NCBI RefSeq assembly: GCF_900880625.1
Contig: NZ_CAAHFB010000006.1
Span: forward strand, 186,001-250,000
DNA length: 64,000 nucleotides
Origin: Halorhabdus rudnickae
GTDB lineage: Archaea; Halobacteriota; Halobacteria; Halobacteriales; Haloarculaceae
Direction: 5' to 3'
A program made the position numbers and the translations under genes. Under the pieces are notes generated by a model. That model was not told the origin of the DNA and did no database searches. It saw only the letters and a program-made list of their open reading frames with translations. Below are positions 43,732 through 51,906 of the stretch, piece by piece (position 1 is the first letter of the stretch; the number at the start of each line of letters is the position of its first letter).

Positions 43732-43784
43732 GTGGAGTCGGACCAAAACAATGACTAGGTCCGACCCGAACGTCCCGCTGAAAC

Positions 43785-44501
43785 ATGGGTGGACCAGTGG
43801 TGCAGGTCGCCGACCTGAGAAAGGGATACGGTGACGTACAGGCCCTCCGCGGCGTGTCGTTCACGGTCGAGCCGGGAGAGATATACGGACTCGTCGGCCC
43901 GAACGGCGCGGGCAAGACCACGACCCTCCGGACGCTGTCGACACTGTTGACCGTCGGTAGTGGCGACGTGAGTGTCTTCGGTGCCGACGTCGAGAGCGAG
44001 CCCAACGCGGTGCGCAAACGCATCCGCTATCTCCCCGAAGACGCCGGTGCGTACGACAATCTCACCGGCCGGCAGTACCTGGCGTTCATCGCAGACTTCT
44101 ACGGCGACGATCCCGACGCACTCGTCGAACGCGGGATCGAGATCGCCGATCTGGACGAGCGCATCGACAGCAAGACCAGCGAGTACTCCAAGGGGATGAC
44201 CCGGAAGCTCCTGCTTGCGAGTACGATCATGACCGAACCCGATCTGGCGATTTTAGACGAGCCGACCTCCGGACTGGACGTCGAGAACGCCCGAGCGATC
44301 CGGGAGATCGTCAAGGAGTTCCCCGGGACTGACCGGGGCGTGTTGCTGTCCAGCCACAACATGCTCGAAGTCGAGTATCTCTGCGACCGGATCGGGTTGC
44401 TCAACGAGGGGGAGATCGTCGCCGAGGGGGCGCCCGGCGAACTGGTCGAGCGGTACGGCGTCGAGAACCTCGAAGAGGCATTTCTGGAGGCGGTCGCATG
44501 A
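43785..44501 (+). CDS. ABC transporter ATPase (NatA-like exporter)
   Basis: A 238-residue ATPase: Walker A GPNGAGKTT, signature-like YSKGMTRK, Walker B LAILDEPTSGLD and H-loop SSHNMLEVE. This is the DrrA/CcmA/NatA exporter type with KGM in place of the usual GGQ in the signature, common in NatA-like ATPases. Its stop overlaps the next start by 4 bp, so it works with the permease at 44498. Substrate not known: sodium, drugs or lipids are possible. It starts 54 bp after IS copy 2; the IS separates it from its native promoter region. Confidence 0.88.
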   Translation: MGGPVVQVADLRKGYGDVQALRGVSFTVEPGEIYGLVGPNGAGKTTTLRTLSTLLTVGSGDVSVFGADVESEPNAVRKRIRYLPEDAGAYDNLTGRQYLAFIADFYGDDPDALVERGIEIADLDERIDSKTSEYSKGMTRKLLLASTIMTEPDLAILDEPTSGLDVENARAIREIVKEFPGTDRGVLLSSHNMLEVEYLCDRIGLLNEGEIVAEGAPGELVERYGVENLEEAFLEAVA

Positions 44502-45742
44502 ATCACTTCTGGCGACTGGTCTGGAAGGAGACCCGCGAGTTACTCCGCCCGCGGTATCTCCTGCCGATCCTGATGATCCCGATCATCTTCCTCGCACTGG
44601 GACAGGGGATGGGCGGTATCGACGACGCGACCGACGGCCAACCGACGATCGGGATCATCAACCAGGACGACGGCGAGTACGGCGAGTTGGTCAACAATAC
44701 CCTCACACGGAACGCGTCGGTCGTCTACTACGCCGAGTCCGGCGACCCCGCGAGTGCCGTCGAGACGGTTTCCGACCGCGGGGGAGAGGCCCTGATCGTC
44801 ATCCCCGACGGCTTCACCGAACGCATCCGCGATCGGACGGCCGGCAGCGTCGGCGTCCACTCGGTCGTGCGCTCGCTCAGCCTCTCGGGGATCACCTCCT
44901 CGGCACAGATCGATAGCCGGATCCAGCGGGCGGGCACCGTCCTCACGCTGAACGTCACAGGGACGACGCCGGCGATGCTCGAACCGATCCGGCCGGAATA
45001 CACTACCTACCTCGAAGAGCGGACTGTCGAGACCTCGCCCGGTGCCCTCTCGGGATCGTTCGCCACGCAGTTCATCTTCATTCCCGTGGTGATCATGTTC
45101 GTCATCATCTTCTCCGGACAGATGGTCATCAACTCGATGGGCGCCGAAAAAGAGAACAAGACCCTCGAAACCTTGCTGACGATGCCCGTCCGGCGGTCGA
45201 CGATCGTCGCTGCCAAACTGATCGGCAGTGCCTCGATCGGACTGCTCGGCGCGGCACTGTACACCGTCTCGATCTACTATTACCAGTCGTCGTTCACCAA
45301 CGGCGCGGCGAGTGCAGCGTTGAGTCTGGGACTCGTCGATTACGCTATCGTCGGCGTCTCGCTGTTCCTCTCGCTGGTCGGTGTCCTCGCGCTGGCACTC
45401 ATCCTCGGCATTTTCGCCAGCGATCGCCAGGGTGCCCAGATGTTGCTGTTCCCGATCTCTATTCTGGCAGTCGTCCCGATGTTCGCGACGATGTTCACCG
45501 ACGTCGCCCAGTTGTCCCTGCCGATCCGGGTGATTCTGCTTGCAATCCCCTTTACGCACCCCGCGATTGCGCCCAAACGACTCCTGCTCGATGACACCAC
45601 GATGGTCTTTGGCGGGATCGTCTACGAGGCGATCTTCGCCGCAGGGATGATCTGGCTGGCGATACGCGTCTTCAACTCTGACCGACTCATCACGGGCAGT
45701 TCCGGCCGGCTTGGTCGGCTACTGGGCCGCCTGCAGAGCTGA
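44498..45742 (+). CDS. ABC-2 type permease (NatB-like)
   Basis: A 414-residue permease. One N-terminal TM (YLLPILMIPIIFLALGQGM) is followed by a large extracytoplasmic domain to about residue 185, then five TMs. The cytoplasmic loop has SMGAEKENKTLETLLTMPVRR, the characteristic coupling motif of NatB/ABC-2 permeases. The extracytoplasmic domain (ALIVIPDGFTERI) matches NatB and resembles bacterial exporters. Overlaps the ATPase gene (ATGA). Confidence 0.88.
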   Translation: MNHFWRLVWKETRELLRPRYLLPILMIPIIFLALGQGMGGIDDATDGQPTIGIINQDDGEYGELVNNTLTRNASVVYYAESGDPASAVETVSDRGGEALIVIPDGFTERIRDRTAGSVGVHSVVRSLSLSGITSSAQIDSRIQRAGTVLTLNVTGTTPAMLEPIRPEYTTYLEERTVETSPGALSGSFATQFIFIPVVIMFVIIFSGQMVINSMGAEKENKTLETLLTMPVRRSTIVAAKLIGSASIGLLGAALYTVSIYYYQSSFTNGAASAALSLGLVDYAIVGVSLFLSLVGVLALALILGIFASDRQGAQMLLFPISILAVVPMFATMFTDVAQLSLPIRVILLAIPFTHPAIAPKRLLLDDTTMVFGGIVYEAIFAAGMIWLAIRVFNSDRLITGSSGRLGRLLGRLQS

Positions 45743-45829
45743 GCGGCCGATCGGATCGGTCCACACCCCCATTCGGTTTTGCCCATCTCACGCAATACTG
45801 TTATGTGTCCGGACACCCTACGGTCGACG

Positions 45830-46390
45830 ATGACTGACGAAAAATACGTCGAACAGATTCGAGAGCAGCGCGAAGAGAAGGAGACGTACTTCGCCGAACA
45901 TCCGCAGTCGCCGATCCCCGGGCACGCCGACTTCGCGGGGTTGGACTACTACGAGGTCGATCCCGCCTACCGGTACGAACTCCCGCTGTCCGAATACGAC
46001 GAGAAAGAACGGATCACGGTCGAGACGACCGCCGAGGGGTCCCAGGAGTACATCCGCCGGGGCGAGTTCACCTTCGAGATCGACGGTGAGAATGTGACCC
46101 TGCAGGCCTACAAGCCGGCATCGGGTGAGGATCGGTTCTGGGTTCCGTTCCGGGACGAGACCAACGGCGAAGAGACCTACGGGGCCGGTCGATACGTCGA
46201 TCTAGAACCCGACCACCACCGGACGGACGACGGAACGTGGATTCTCGATCTCAACCTGGCGTACAACCCGACGTGTGCGTACAATGGAGCCTACGAGTGC
46301 CCGCTGATCCCGACAGAGAACTGGCTGAACGTGGCCGTCGAGGCCGGCGAGAAGGAGTATCCGGGCGAACCGATCGGTCACGAGCACTGA
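45830..46390 (+). CDS. DUF1684 family protein
   Basis: A 186-residue soluble protein. The C-terminal motif NLAYNPTCAYNGAYECPLIPTENWLNVAVEAGEK is diagnostic of DUF1684, and the N-terminal helix (YVEQIREQREEKETYFAEH) plus FRDETNGEETYGAGRYVDL also fit. The family's function is unknown; the CAY...CP pair suggests metal or disulfide. ATG 45830 begins the acidic protein; the longer frame adds 17 unlike residues. Confidence 0.88.
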   Translation: MTDEKYVEQIREQREEKETYFAEHPQSPIPGHADFAGLDYYEVDPAYRYELPLSEYDEKERITVETTAEGSQEYIRRGEFTFEIDGENVTLQAYKPASGEDRFWVPFRDETNGEETYGAGRYVDLEPDHHRTDDGTWILDLNLAYNPTCAYNGAYECPLIPTENWLNVAVEAGEKEYPGEPIGHEH

Positions 46391-46474
46391 TTTGTCCCCG
46401 GCGTCTCCGAGGTGTTTGAGTTCGGATGGGATGAGTACCAATAGTTCCTTTGAGCGTGGGCCCCCTGGTCGTGC

Positions 46475-46798
46475 ATGGACATCGGACGTGCCGATATTGC
46501 AATGTTCGTCTACAACACTGCGACTGTGATGTCGGGCGCGTACGTGGCGATCACGATCGGTATCGAAGACACGATGGTCATGCTCCCGGTCGCAATCGGC
46601 CTCGGATTCGCCTGGACGGTCTACTACCACGTGAGTATGGCGTCGTTGCTTGAGGACATCCGGACGGGTGATCTTATCCCGGACGACAAGTCCGAGGCAA
46701 ATACAGACTCGAACATGGGCGACACCGAAAGCGAGACGGAACCACTCGAAGACGATGGCGAATACCGCGGTGCCAAGCCCCCCTGGAGCCAGGAGTGA
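46475..46798 (+). CDS. Two-helix membrane protein
   Basis: A 107-residue protein with two hydrophobic segments, MFVYNTATVMSGAYVAITIGI and TMVMLPVAIGLGFAWTVYYH, and an acidic C-terminal tail to WSQE. No family recognised. It has no obvious partner; a 63-bp gap precedes the repeat-protein gene on the same strand. Confidence 0.6.
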   Translation: MDIGRADIAMFVYNTATVMSGAYVAITIGIEDTMVMLPVAIGLGFAWTVYYHVSMASLLEDIRTGDLIPDDKSEANTDSNMGDTESETEPLEDDGEYRGAKPPWSQE

Positions 46799-46861
46799 CA
46801 GACGATGCGACGGGGCTCAGCCGTCAGAACGCTTAAGTCCCGACTCGCCAGATGTGAACAC

Positions 46862-47365
46862 ATGACGTCGGGTGTTCCTGGGAGCGAGACCGAGACGGAC
46901 GTCAGCGTCAGGGCAGAGATCATCGACGATCGAACGGTGATCGTCGTCGACGGCACAACAGACGTCGCGGTCGTCGTCAACTCGGCGTCGGGCGAGCGCG
47001 TCTACCTGCCGCCCGAGAAAGCGGTGAGTGACACTGATTCGCGATCGGACGAACGAGAGGACAGTCCTTACGAGGGAGTCCCCAGCGACAGTCCCTACGA
47101 GGGCCTTCAGGACGACAGTCCCTACGAAGGGATACCGGGCGACAGCCCCTACGAAGGGATACCGAGCGACAGCCCCTACGAAGGAGTTCCCAGCGACAGC
47201 CCCTACGAGGGGAATCAGGGAGACAGTCCCTACGAAGGTGTTCCGAGCGACAGCCCCTACGAGTCGGGCCACACGCCGGAGACCACCTTCGGCGTCGTCC
47301 CGACCGAAGACGGTTTCCGGATCGTCCACCCCGAACCGGCGAGTGACGTCCGATTCCTGCGTTGA
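46862..47365 (+). CDS. Repeat protein with DSPYEG units
   Basis: A 167-residue protein. The N-terminal 50 residues form strands (VRAEIIDDRTVIVVDGTTDVAVVVNSASGERVYLPP); residues 67-135 consist of seven 9-residue units DSPYEG(V/L/I/N)(P/Q)(S/D/G) and a partial eighth; the tail has GVVPTEDGFRIVHPEP. The Tyr-rich acidic repeats suggest a multivalent binding or interaction surface. ATG 46862 is chosen as the start with acidic bias. I recall similar DSPY repeats in a haloarchaeal DUF without known role. Confidence 0.75.
   Translation: MTSGVPGSETETDVSVRAEIIDDRTVIVVDGTTDVAVVVNSASGERVYLPPEKAVSDTDSRSDEREDSPYEGVPSDSPYEGLQDDSPYEGIPGDSPYEGIPSDSPYEGVPSDSPYEGNQGDSPYEGVPSDSPYESGHTPETTFGVVPTEDGFRIVHPEPASDVRFLR
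47060..47263 (+). repeat. 27-bp coding tandem repeat
   Basis: Seven complete 27-bp units and a part unit, encoding DSPYEG-x-x-x. Codons differ between units (agt/agc, cct/ccc), so the array is not brand new. Confidence 0.9.
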
Positions 47366-47468
47366 GTCAGACCCCGGGGATGTTTCGAGCAGAAGCCGCT
47401 CCTGTTCGTCAGCAGGCGACGGCACAAATCGACCGTCCCCGTCGAGTAGCTCCCGACAGGAGTTGGCT

Positions 47469-48518
47469 TCACCCGTCGAGAATCTCTCGATAGAACTCGA
47501 CGTGTTCGTCGGCGACTGTCTCCCAAGATCGATGCTCGTAGTCGGGGAGTGGGCCGGCGTCGAGCGCACGTCCGATCCCGGTCGCGATCGAACGGGAGTT
47601 CGGTTCGACTTCGACGATACAGCCCTCCGGCAGGACCTCGGCCGCGCCGGATTCGCAGGCGACGACCCGCGTGCCGGCGGACAGTGACTCGACGATCGTG
47701 ATGCCAAAGGGTTCGGCCAGCGACGGCGAGACGAACACGTCGGCGCTTTCGTAATAGTCACCCAGTTCCGACTCCGGGACGTAGCCGACGAACTCGACCA
47801 TGTCTTCGACGCCCAGTATCTCGACGAAGCGCTTCAGCCGCCCGGTCAGATGGCCAGTCCCGCCGACCACGAGCGTCACTTCCTCGCGATCGAGGCGATC
47901 CATGGCATAGACGAGGTGGTCGATCCCCTTCTGGTGGGTGTGTCGACCGACAAAAAACAGCATCTCGCCGCCGATACCCAGTTCCGCGGCGACGTCCCGT
48001 CCCGTCGTCTGCACCGAGGAAAACCCGTTGTAGATCACTTGCGCGTCGCCATCGTAGTGCTCGCGGACGGCCCGACGAGTGACCTCGCTTACCGCAATCA
48101 GGTGATCTGTCTGGTCGACAACCTGCTGTTCGGTCCGGATCTCTCGATCCGGCGGGTACCGATTGCGGTCACTCGTCAGCGAGTGAAACGTCGTTACCCA
48201 CTCGAGATCGTGGGCGGCCTGGGCCTGCGAACCGGGCCCGTAGCCGAACCAGTCGTGGGAGTGGACGATGTCGGCGTCGGCGGCGTACTCGACGAACTCC
48301 CCGGATAGCCGATCGATCCGGTCGGCGACACTCCCCTCGCCGGTCGGAACGCCGTGGATCCCCTCGCGATCCGGCGCGTACTCGGCGGGCAATACCAGTT
48401 CGATCTCAACGTCCGCCCGAGCGTCGAACTGTTCGAACAACTCGCCGACGGCCGTATCGAGGCCGCCGCTCACGTTCGGCGGAAACCCCCAGCCGAGCAT
48501 CAGCACCTTCGGAACCAT
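47469..48518 (-). CDS. GT4 glycosyltransferase (GT-B fold)
   Basis: A 349-residue transferase: MLGWGFPPNVSGGLDTAVGEL at the N-terminus, DIVHSHDWFGYGPG, VIYNGFSS, FFVGRHTHQKGIDHL and the GT4 EX7E region PSLAEPFGITIVESLSAG. It resembles starch synthase-like and glycogen synthase-type GT4 enzymes. The glucose-1-phosphate nucleotidyltransferase upstream on the same strand probably supplies the nucleotide sugar. ATG 48518 is chosen; the longer frame overruns the repeat and the upstream gene. Confidence 0.87.
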   Translation of the reverse strand: MVPKVLMLGWGFPPNVSGGLDTAVGELFEQFDARADVEIELVLPAEYAPDREGIHGVPTGEGSVADRIDRLSGEFVEYAADADIVHSHDWFGYGPGSQAQAAHDLEWVTTFHSLTSDRNRYPPDREIRTEQQVVDQTDHLIAVSEVTRRAVREHYDGDAQVIYNGFSSVQTTGRDVAAELGIGGEMLFFVGRHTHQKGIDHLVYAMDRLDREEVTLVVGGTGHLTGRLKRFVEILGVEDMVEFVGYVPESELGDYYESADVFVSPSLAEPFGITIVESLSAGTRVVACESGAAEVLPEGCIVEVEPNSRSIATGIGRALDAGPLPDYEHRSWETVADEHVEFYREILDG

Positions 48519-48563
48519 GCGTTGTCGGTGATTGCGGCGGATCGTACTTGACTGTTCGCTCCG

Positions 48564-48632
48564 GGAAACGACGTCGATACCACCTCGGAAACGACGTCGA
48601 TACCACCTCGGAAACGACGTCGACACCACCTC
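48564..48632. repeat. Three tandem 23-bp repeats between two sugar genes
   Basis: Three 23-bp copies, each containing cgacgtcg, lie between the nucleotidyltransferase stop and the glycosyltransferase start. The third differs by one base (gac for gat). They may be operator sites or a replication-slippage duplication. Confidence 0.85.
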
Positions 48633-48648
48633 GAAGACGACTGGTCGC

Positions 48649-49656
48649 CTACTCGGAGTCGCGGTACTGATCCCACACCCACGGGTCCGGTGGCGTCTGT
48701 GTGAGCGAGGTGTGGGCCCCGATCTGGGCGTTCGAGATGCTGACATCCTCTAGTTCGGTCTCCTCGTCGACGAGCGAGGAAAAGATCCGACAACTCTCCA
48801 GTCTCGCGTCCGGGAAGACGACCGACCGTTCGAGTTTCGAATCGACGACTGTCGCGCCCTCCATGACGTGGACGTTTTCGCCGAGGTCCGACTCCTCGAC
48901 CGTTGCCTCGGGATGAACGAGTGTCCCGCCGTCGAGGTACCACGAGACGGCATCGAGGTATCCGTCGGGCGTGCCGATGTCGAACCAGGCACCCTCGAAG
49001 GGGAAGGCGTACACCGGCTCGCGATCGATAAGCCACTGGATGAACCAGCCGGGTTCGTCCGGGTTGTTCTCTCCCGAAAGGTACGTCTCGAAGAGGCCGA
49101 CCGTCTCCGCGGGGAACGCATAACACGCGATCGAGACGAGCGTGCTCGGCGGCTCGTCGGGCTTCTCCTGGAACTCAATGACTCGATCGTCTTCGACGTC
49201 GATTACACCGTACTGCGTGGCACTCTCCAGATCGCCGACGTCATAGGCGGCCAGTGTCGGTCCGTCGTTGGTCTCGAAGGCGTCGATGAACGCCGAGATG
49301 TCGAAGCTGATCAGATTGTCCCCGGCGATCACCAGCGTGTCACTGTCGATGCCCTCCCGCTCGACGAGTTCGCCAAGCGCACCAACGACGCCGAACTTCT
49401 CGTCCTCCGCGCGGGTTTCCTCGACCGACACAGTCGGCTTCTCGAAGGGCGAGTCCGCGAGATGGCTGCGGAACTCCCCGGCGAACTCCTGGTTCGTCGA
49501 GACGTGGACGTTCTCGACCCTGTCGTCATCCTCGAGTTCGCGAAAGATCCGGTCAATCACGGTCGTGTCGCCGATCGGCAGGAACATTTTCGGCCGATTC
49601 CGCGTGATTGGCCACAGGCGCGTCGCGAACCCACCAGCGAGGACAATCGCGTCCAT
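48649..49656 (-). CDS. Sugar-1-phosphate nucleotidyltransferase
   Basis: A 335-residue enzyme starting MDAIVLAGGFATRLWPITRN, the nucleotide-binding loop with GGxxxRL, then MFLPIGDT, DTLVIAGDNLIS, FQEKPDEPPS and FDIGTPDGYLDAV. A C-terminal left-handed beta-helix (TVEESDLGENVHVMEGATV) is present. It makes NDP-sugars from a sugar-1-phosphate and NTP. ATG 49656 is chosen because it opens the family motif. It is followed by the repeat and the GT4 gene, consistent with a two-gene pathway for storage or compatible-solute polysaccharide. Confidence 0.88.
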   Translation of the reverse strand: MDAIVLAGGFATRLWPITRNRPKMFLPIGDTTVIDRIFRELEDDDRVENVHVSTNQEFAGEFRSHLADSPFEKPTVSVEETRAEDEKFGVVGALGELVEREGIDSDTLVIAGDNLISFDISAFIDAFETNDGPTLAAYDVGDLESATQYGVIDVEDDRVIEFQEKPDEPPSTLVSIACYAFPAETVGLFETYLSGENNPDEPGWFIQWLIDREPVYAFPFEGAWFDIGTPDGYLDAVSWYLDGGTLVHPEATVEESDLGENVHVMEGATVVDSKLERSVVFPDARLESCRIFSSLVDEETELEDVSISNAQIGAHTSLTQTPPDPWVWDQYRDSE

Positions 49657-50095
49657 GCGGAGAGGTAGCACACCAATCCTCTTTGATGTGTCGATCGGGT
49701 CAAAATGGATCAGTCCGGGATACAGAGTGTACACAGCCCCGACTCAGCCGGGTCACCGCGGTTCGTCGTGTCTAAAAGGTCGTCACGTAACTCGTATTGC
49801 TACACACATTACCGGTTGTGAACTCCACCCACGAAGAAACTGGCCCTTATTTCTAGTTCTTTGGACATATTATAAATTAGTCATTTGATTCGCGTGGTAC
49901 TACTTCCCGTGAAGAGGCAGACTATTGGTACAATCACAGACCTGTCTTGGCTCTTCTGGAGTCGATCAGTCGAGACCCGTCCGGAAATCTGTTCGTCAGA
50001 TATTCTTCCCGGATGTTCACTCCCGTTTCCAGCGTGTGGGAACGCCCGCTCAAACTAAACTGGCGGGCGATGAATGTGGAAACGGAAGTAAAACG
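49657..50095. other. Intergenic region with ferredoxin leader
   Basis: No gene is supported. AT-rich sequence at 49845-49885 (catattataaattag) looks like a promoter and the 3' part holds the structured leader at 50023-50085. A short upstream frame starts at ATG 50070 and ends at 50100-50102, overlapping the ferredoxin start. Confidence 0.5.
50023..50085 (+). promoter_or_regulatory. Stem-loop leader before the ferredoxin gene
   Basis: Nested perfect inverted repeats: ccgtttcca/tggaaacgg (50023-50031 with 50077-50085) and cgcccgc/gcgggcg (50043-50049 with 50063-50069). The 3' end is 10 bases before the ATG, so it could affect ribosome access. Confidence 0.5.
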
Positions 50096-50263
50096 ATGGT
50101 AGAAGTAGACCAAAACCTCTGTACGGGCTGTGAGATCTGCGCGAGCGTCGCGCCGGAAACGTTCGAGATGGACGGCGGCACGGCCGTCGCCATCAGCGAT
50201 GAAGTGACGCCGGAAGCCGAACAGGCCGAACAGCAGTGCCCCGTCGACGCAATTTCGCTGTAG
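50096..50263 (+). CDS. [4Fe-4S] ferredoxin, short single-cluster
   Basis: A 55-residue protein: CTGCEIC and CPVDAI provide the C-x2-C-x2-C...CP ligands of one [4Fe-4S] cluster. ATG 50096 is preferred over the upstream long frame because the acidic protein begins MVEVDQNLCTG. It is a small electron carrier of the cytoplasm. It is preceded by a structured leader. The flavin enzyme downstream could be a partner. Confidence 0.87.
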   Translation: MVEVDQNLCTGCEICASVAPETFEMDGGTAVAISDEVTPEAEQAEQQCPVDAISL

Positions 50264-50442
50264 CCCGTCCGGTTTTCAACGGAATTTTTCGTGGATCGAG
50301 ATGTAGCGACATAACCGCCTATTGAATACGCTACCCGTATTTCTCTGGCGACCATCACCGGCCGGAGTGCGGTCGCTGACTCGGCGATTGAGATTGTTAT
50401 ATCCCCACAATACTTTAGCAATGCAGCGACGAAGTCTCCCCC

Positions 50443-51792
50443 ATGACAGAGACGTTTCTGATCGTCGGTGGCGACGCCGCCGGAATGAGTGCGGCGAGCA
50501 AGGCCAAACGGGACGATCCCGATCGGGAAGTCGTCGTGCTGGAACGCGGTGAATGGGTCTCCTACGGGGCCTGTGGACTCCCTTACTACGTCAAGGGCGA
50601 GATCGACGACCTTGAGGACCTCGTCGCGATCCCGGCCGAGCGCTTTCAGGAGGAACGTGACATCGACCTCCGGACAGGCCACGAAGCGGCCGCGATCGAC
50701 CCCGAAGACCAGACGGTGACCGTCGAAACGGACGAGCGGACATACACCCAATCCTACGACGAACTGTTGGTCGCCACGGGTGCACGCGCCATCGCCCCGC
50801 CGATCGACGGCCTAGACCGTGACGGTGTGTTTACGCTCCAGACGATGGAGGCGGGACGGGAGTTAAAAGAGTACGTCGACGCCCAAGCGGGGGATACCGT
50901 CGGGATCATCGGCGGTGGCTACATCGGTATCGAACTGGCAGAGGCTTTCCGGGGCCAGAACCTCGACGTGGAACTGTTCGAGATGCGTTCACACGTTTTG
51001 GAGCCGTTCGGATCGGAGGTCGCCAAGACGGTCGAAAGCGAACTCCGAGACAACGACGTCGCCGTCCACACCGATACCCGGGTCGACCGCGTCGCCGGTG
51101 ACGATCGCGTCAGGACCGTGATCACGCCGGACGGCAAGTTCCCGGTCGACGCCGTCCTCGTGGCGGCCGGCGTCCAGCCGCGGGTCGAACTCGCCGAGTC
51201 GGCCGGGATCGACGTCGGCCCGACGGGAGCGCTTGCCACCGACCAGTACGGGCGGACGAACGTCGAGAGCGTCTACGCCGCGGGTGACTGCGCGGAGATA
51301 ATCCACGCGGTCACCGGCGATCCGGCCCACGTTCCGCTCGCGTTGACAGCCAACCGTGCCGGACGCGCCGTCGGCGCCACGGTCGCGGGCGAGCCCACAC
51401 CGGTCGGCGAGATCGCCGGCACGGCCGTCCTGAAGGCCTTCGATCTCGAAGTCGCCCGGACCGGGCTACTCGAAGACGAACGACTACGCGAGGCCGGGTT
51501 CGATCCCGTCTCGGTGTCGATCACTGCGGCCTCGCGGGCCCACTACTATCCGGGCGGCTCGGAAGTCGAGATCACGCTCGTCGGGGACGCCGACTCGGGG
51601 GCCGTCCTCGGCGCGAGCATGGTCGGTAAAGAGGGTGTCGCAAAGCGGATCGACACGGTCGCAGCTGCCATCCAGGGGGATATGAGCGTCACTGACCTGG
51701 CGTATCTAGATCTCTCGTATGCCCCGCCGTTCGGGCCGACGTGGGACCCCGTGCTCACGGCGGCGAAAGTTCTCGGCGGCAAGCTGTCGTGA
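50443..51792 (+). CDS. CoA-disulfide reductase/NADH oxidase-like flavoprotein
   Basis: A 449-residue flavoprotein of the peroxide/CoADR/NADH oxidase group: FAD-binding FLIVGGDAAGMSAAS, redox Cys44 in SYGACGLPYYVKG, NAD(P)-binding VGIIGGGYIGIELAEAF, FAD site YAAGDCAEI and the C-terminal dimerisation domain ending PFGPTWDPVLTAA. It reduces CoA disulfide, sulfur or oxygen with NAD(P)H. The redox Cys in a single copy, not paired, separates it from glutathione reductases. A TATA-like sequence (ttgttatatcc) lies at about 50394, upstream of the start. Confidence 0.9.
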   Translation: MTETFLIVGGDAAGMSAASKAKRDDPDREVVVLERGEWVSYGACGLPYYVKGEIDDLEDLVAIPAERFQEERDIDLRTGHEAAAIDPEDQTVTVETDERTYTQSYDELLVATGARAIAPPIDGLDRDGVFTLQTMEAGRELKEYVDAQAGDTVGIIGGGYIGIELAEAFRGQNLDVELFEMRSHVLEPFGSEVAKTVESELRDNDVAVHTDTRVDRVAGDDRVRTVITPDGKFPVDAVLVAAGVQPRVELAESAGIDVGPTGALATDQYGRTNVESVYAAGDCAEIIHAVTGDPAHVPLALTANRAGRAVGATVAGEPTPVGEIAGTAVLKAFDLEVARTGLLEDERLREAGFDPVSVSITAASRAHYYPGGSEVEITLVGDADSGAVLGASMVGKEGVAKRIDTVAAAIQGDMSVTDLAYLDLSYAPPFGPTWDPVLTAAKVLGGKLS

Positions 51793-51906
51793 TCGGTCGA
51801 GAGCGATCGCGACCGTCCGGGAGCCCCGAGCATAACAGTATCCCGGTATCTTCGAACACCACGAGGAGCCCGGTAACACCGGGCTCGACGGCCCCGACAG
51901 GGCAAG

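Noticed and set aside
44540-45559. Minus-strand open frame opposite the NatB-like permease
   Set aside because: Shadow of the permease; charged, unlike any known family.
48564-48632. Possible CRISPR from 23-bp repeats
   Set aside because: Copies are head to tail with no spacers.
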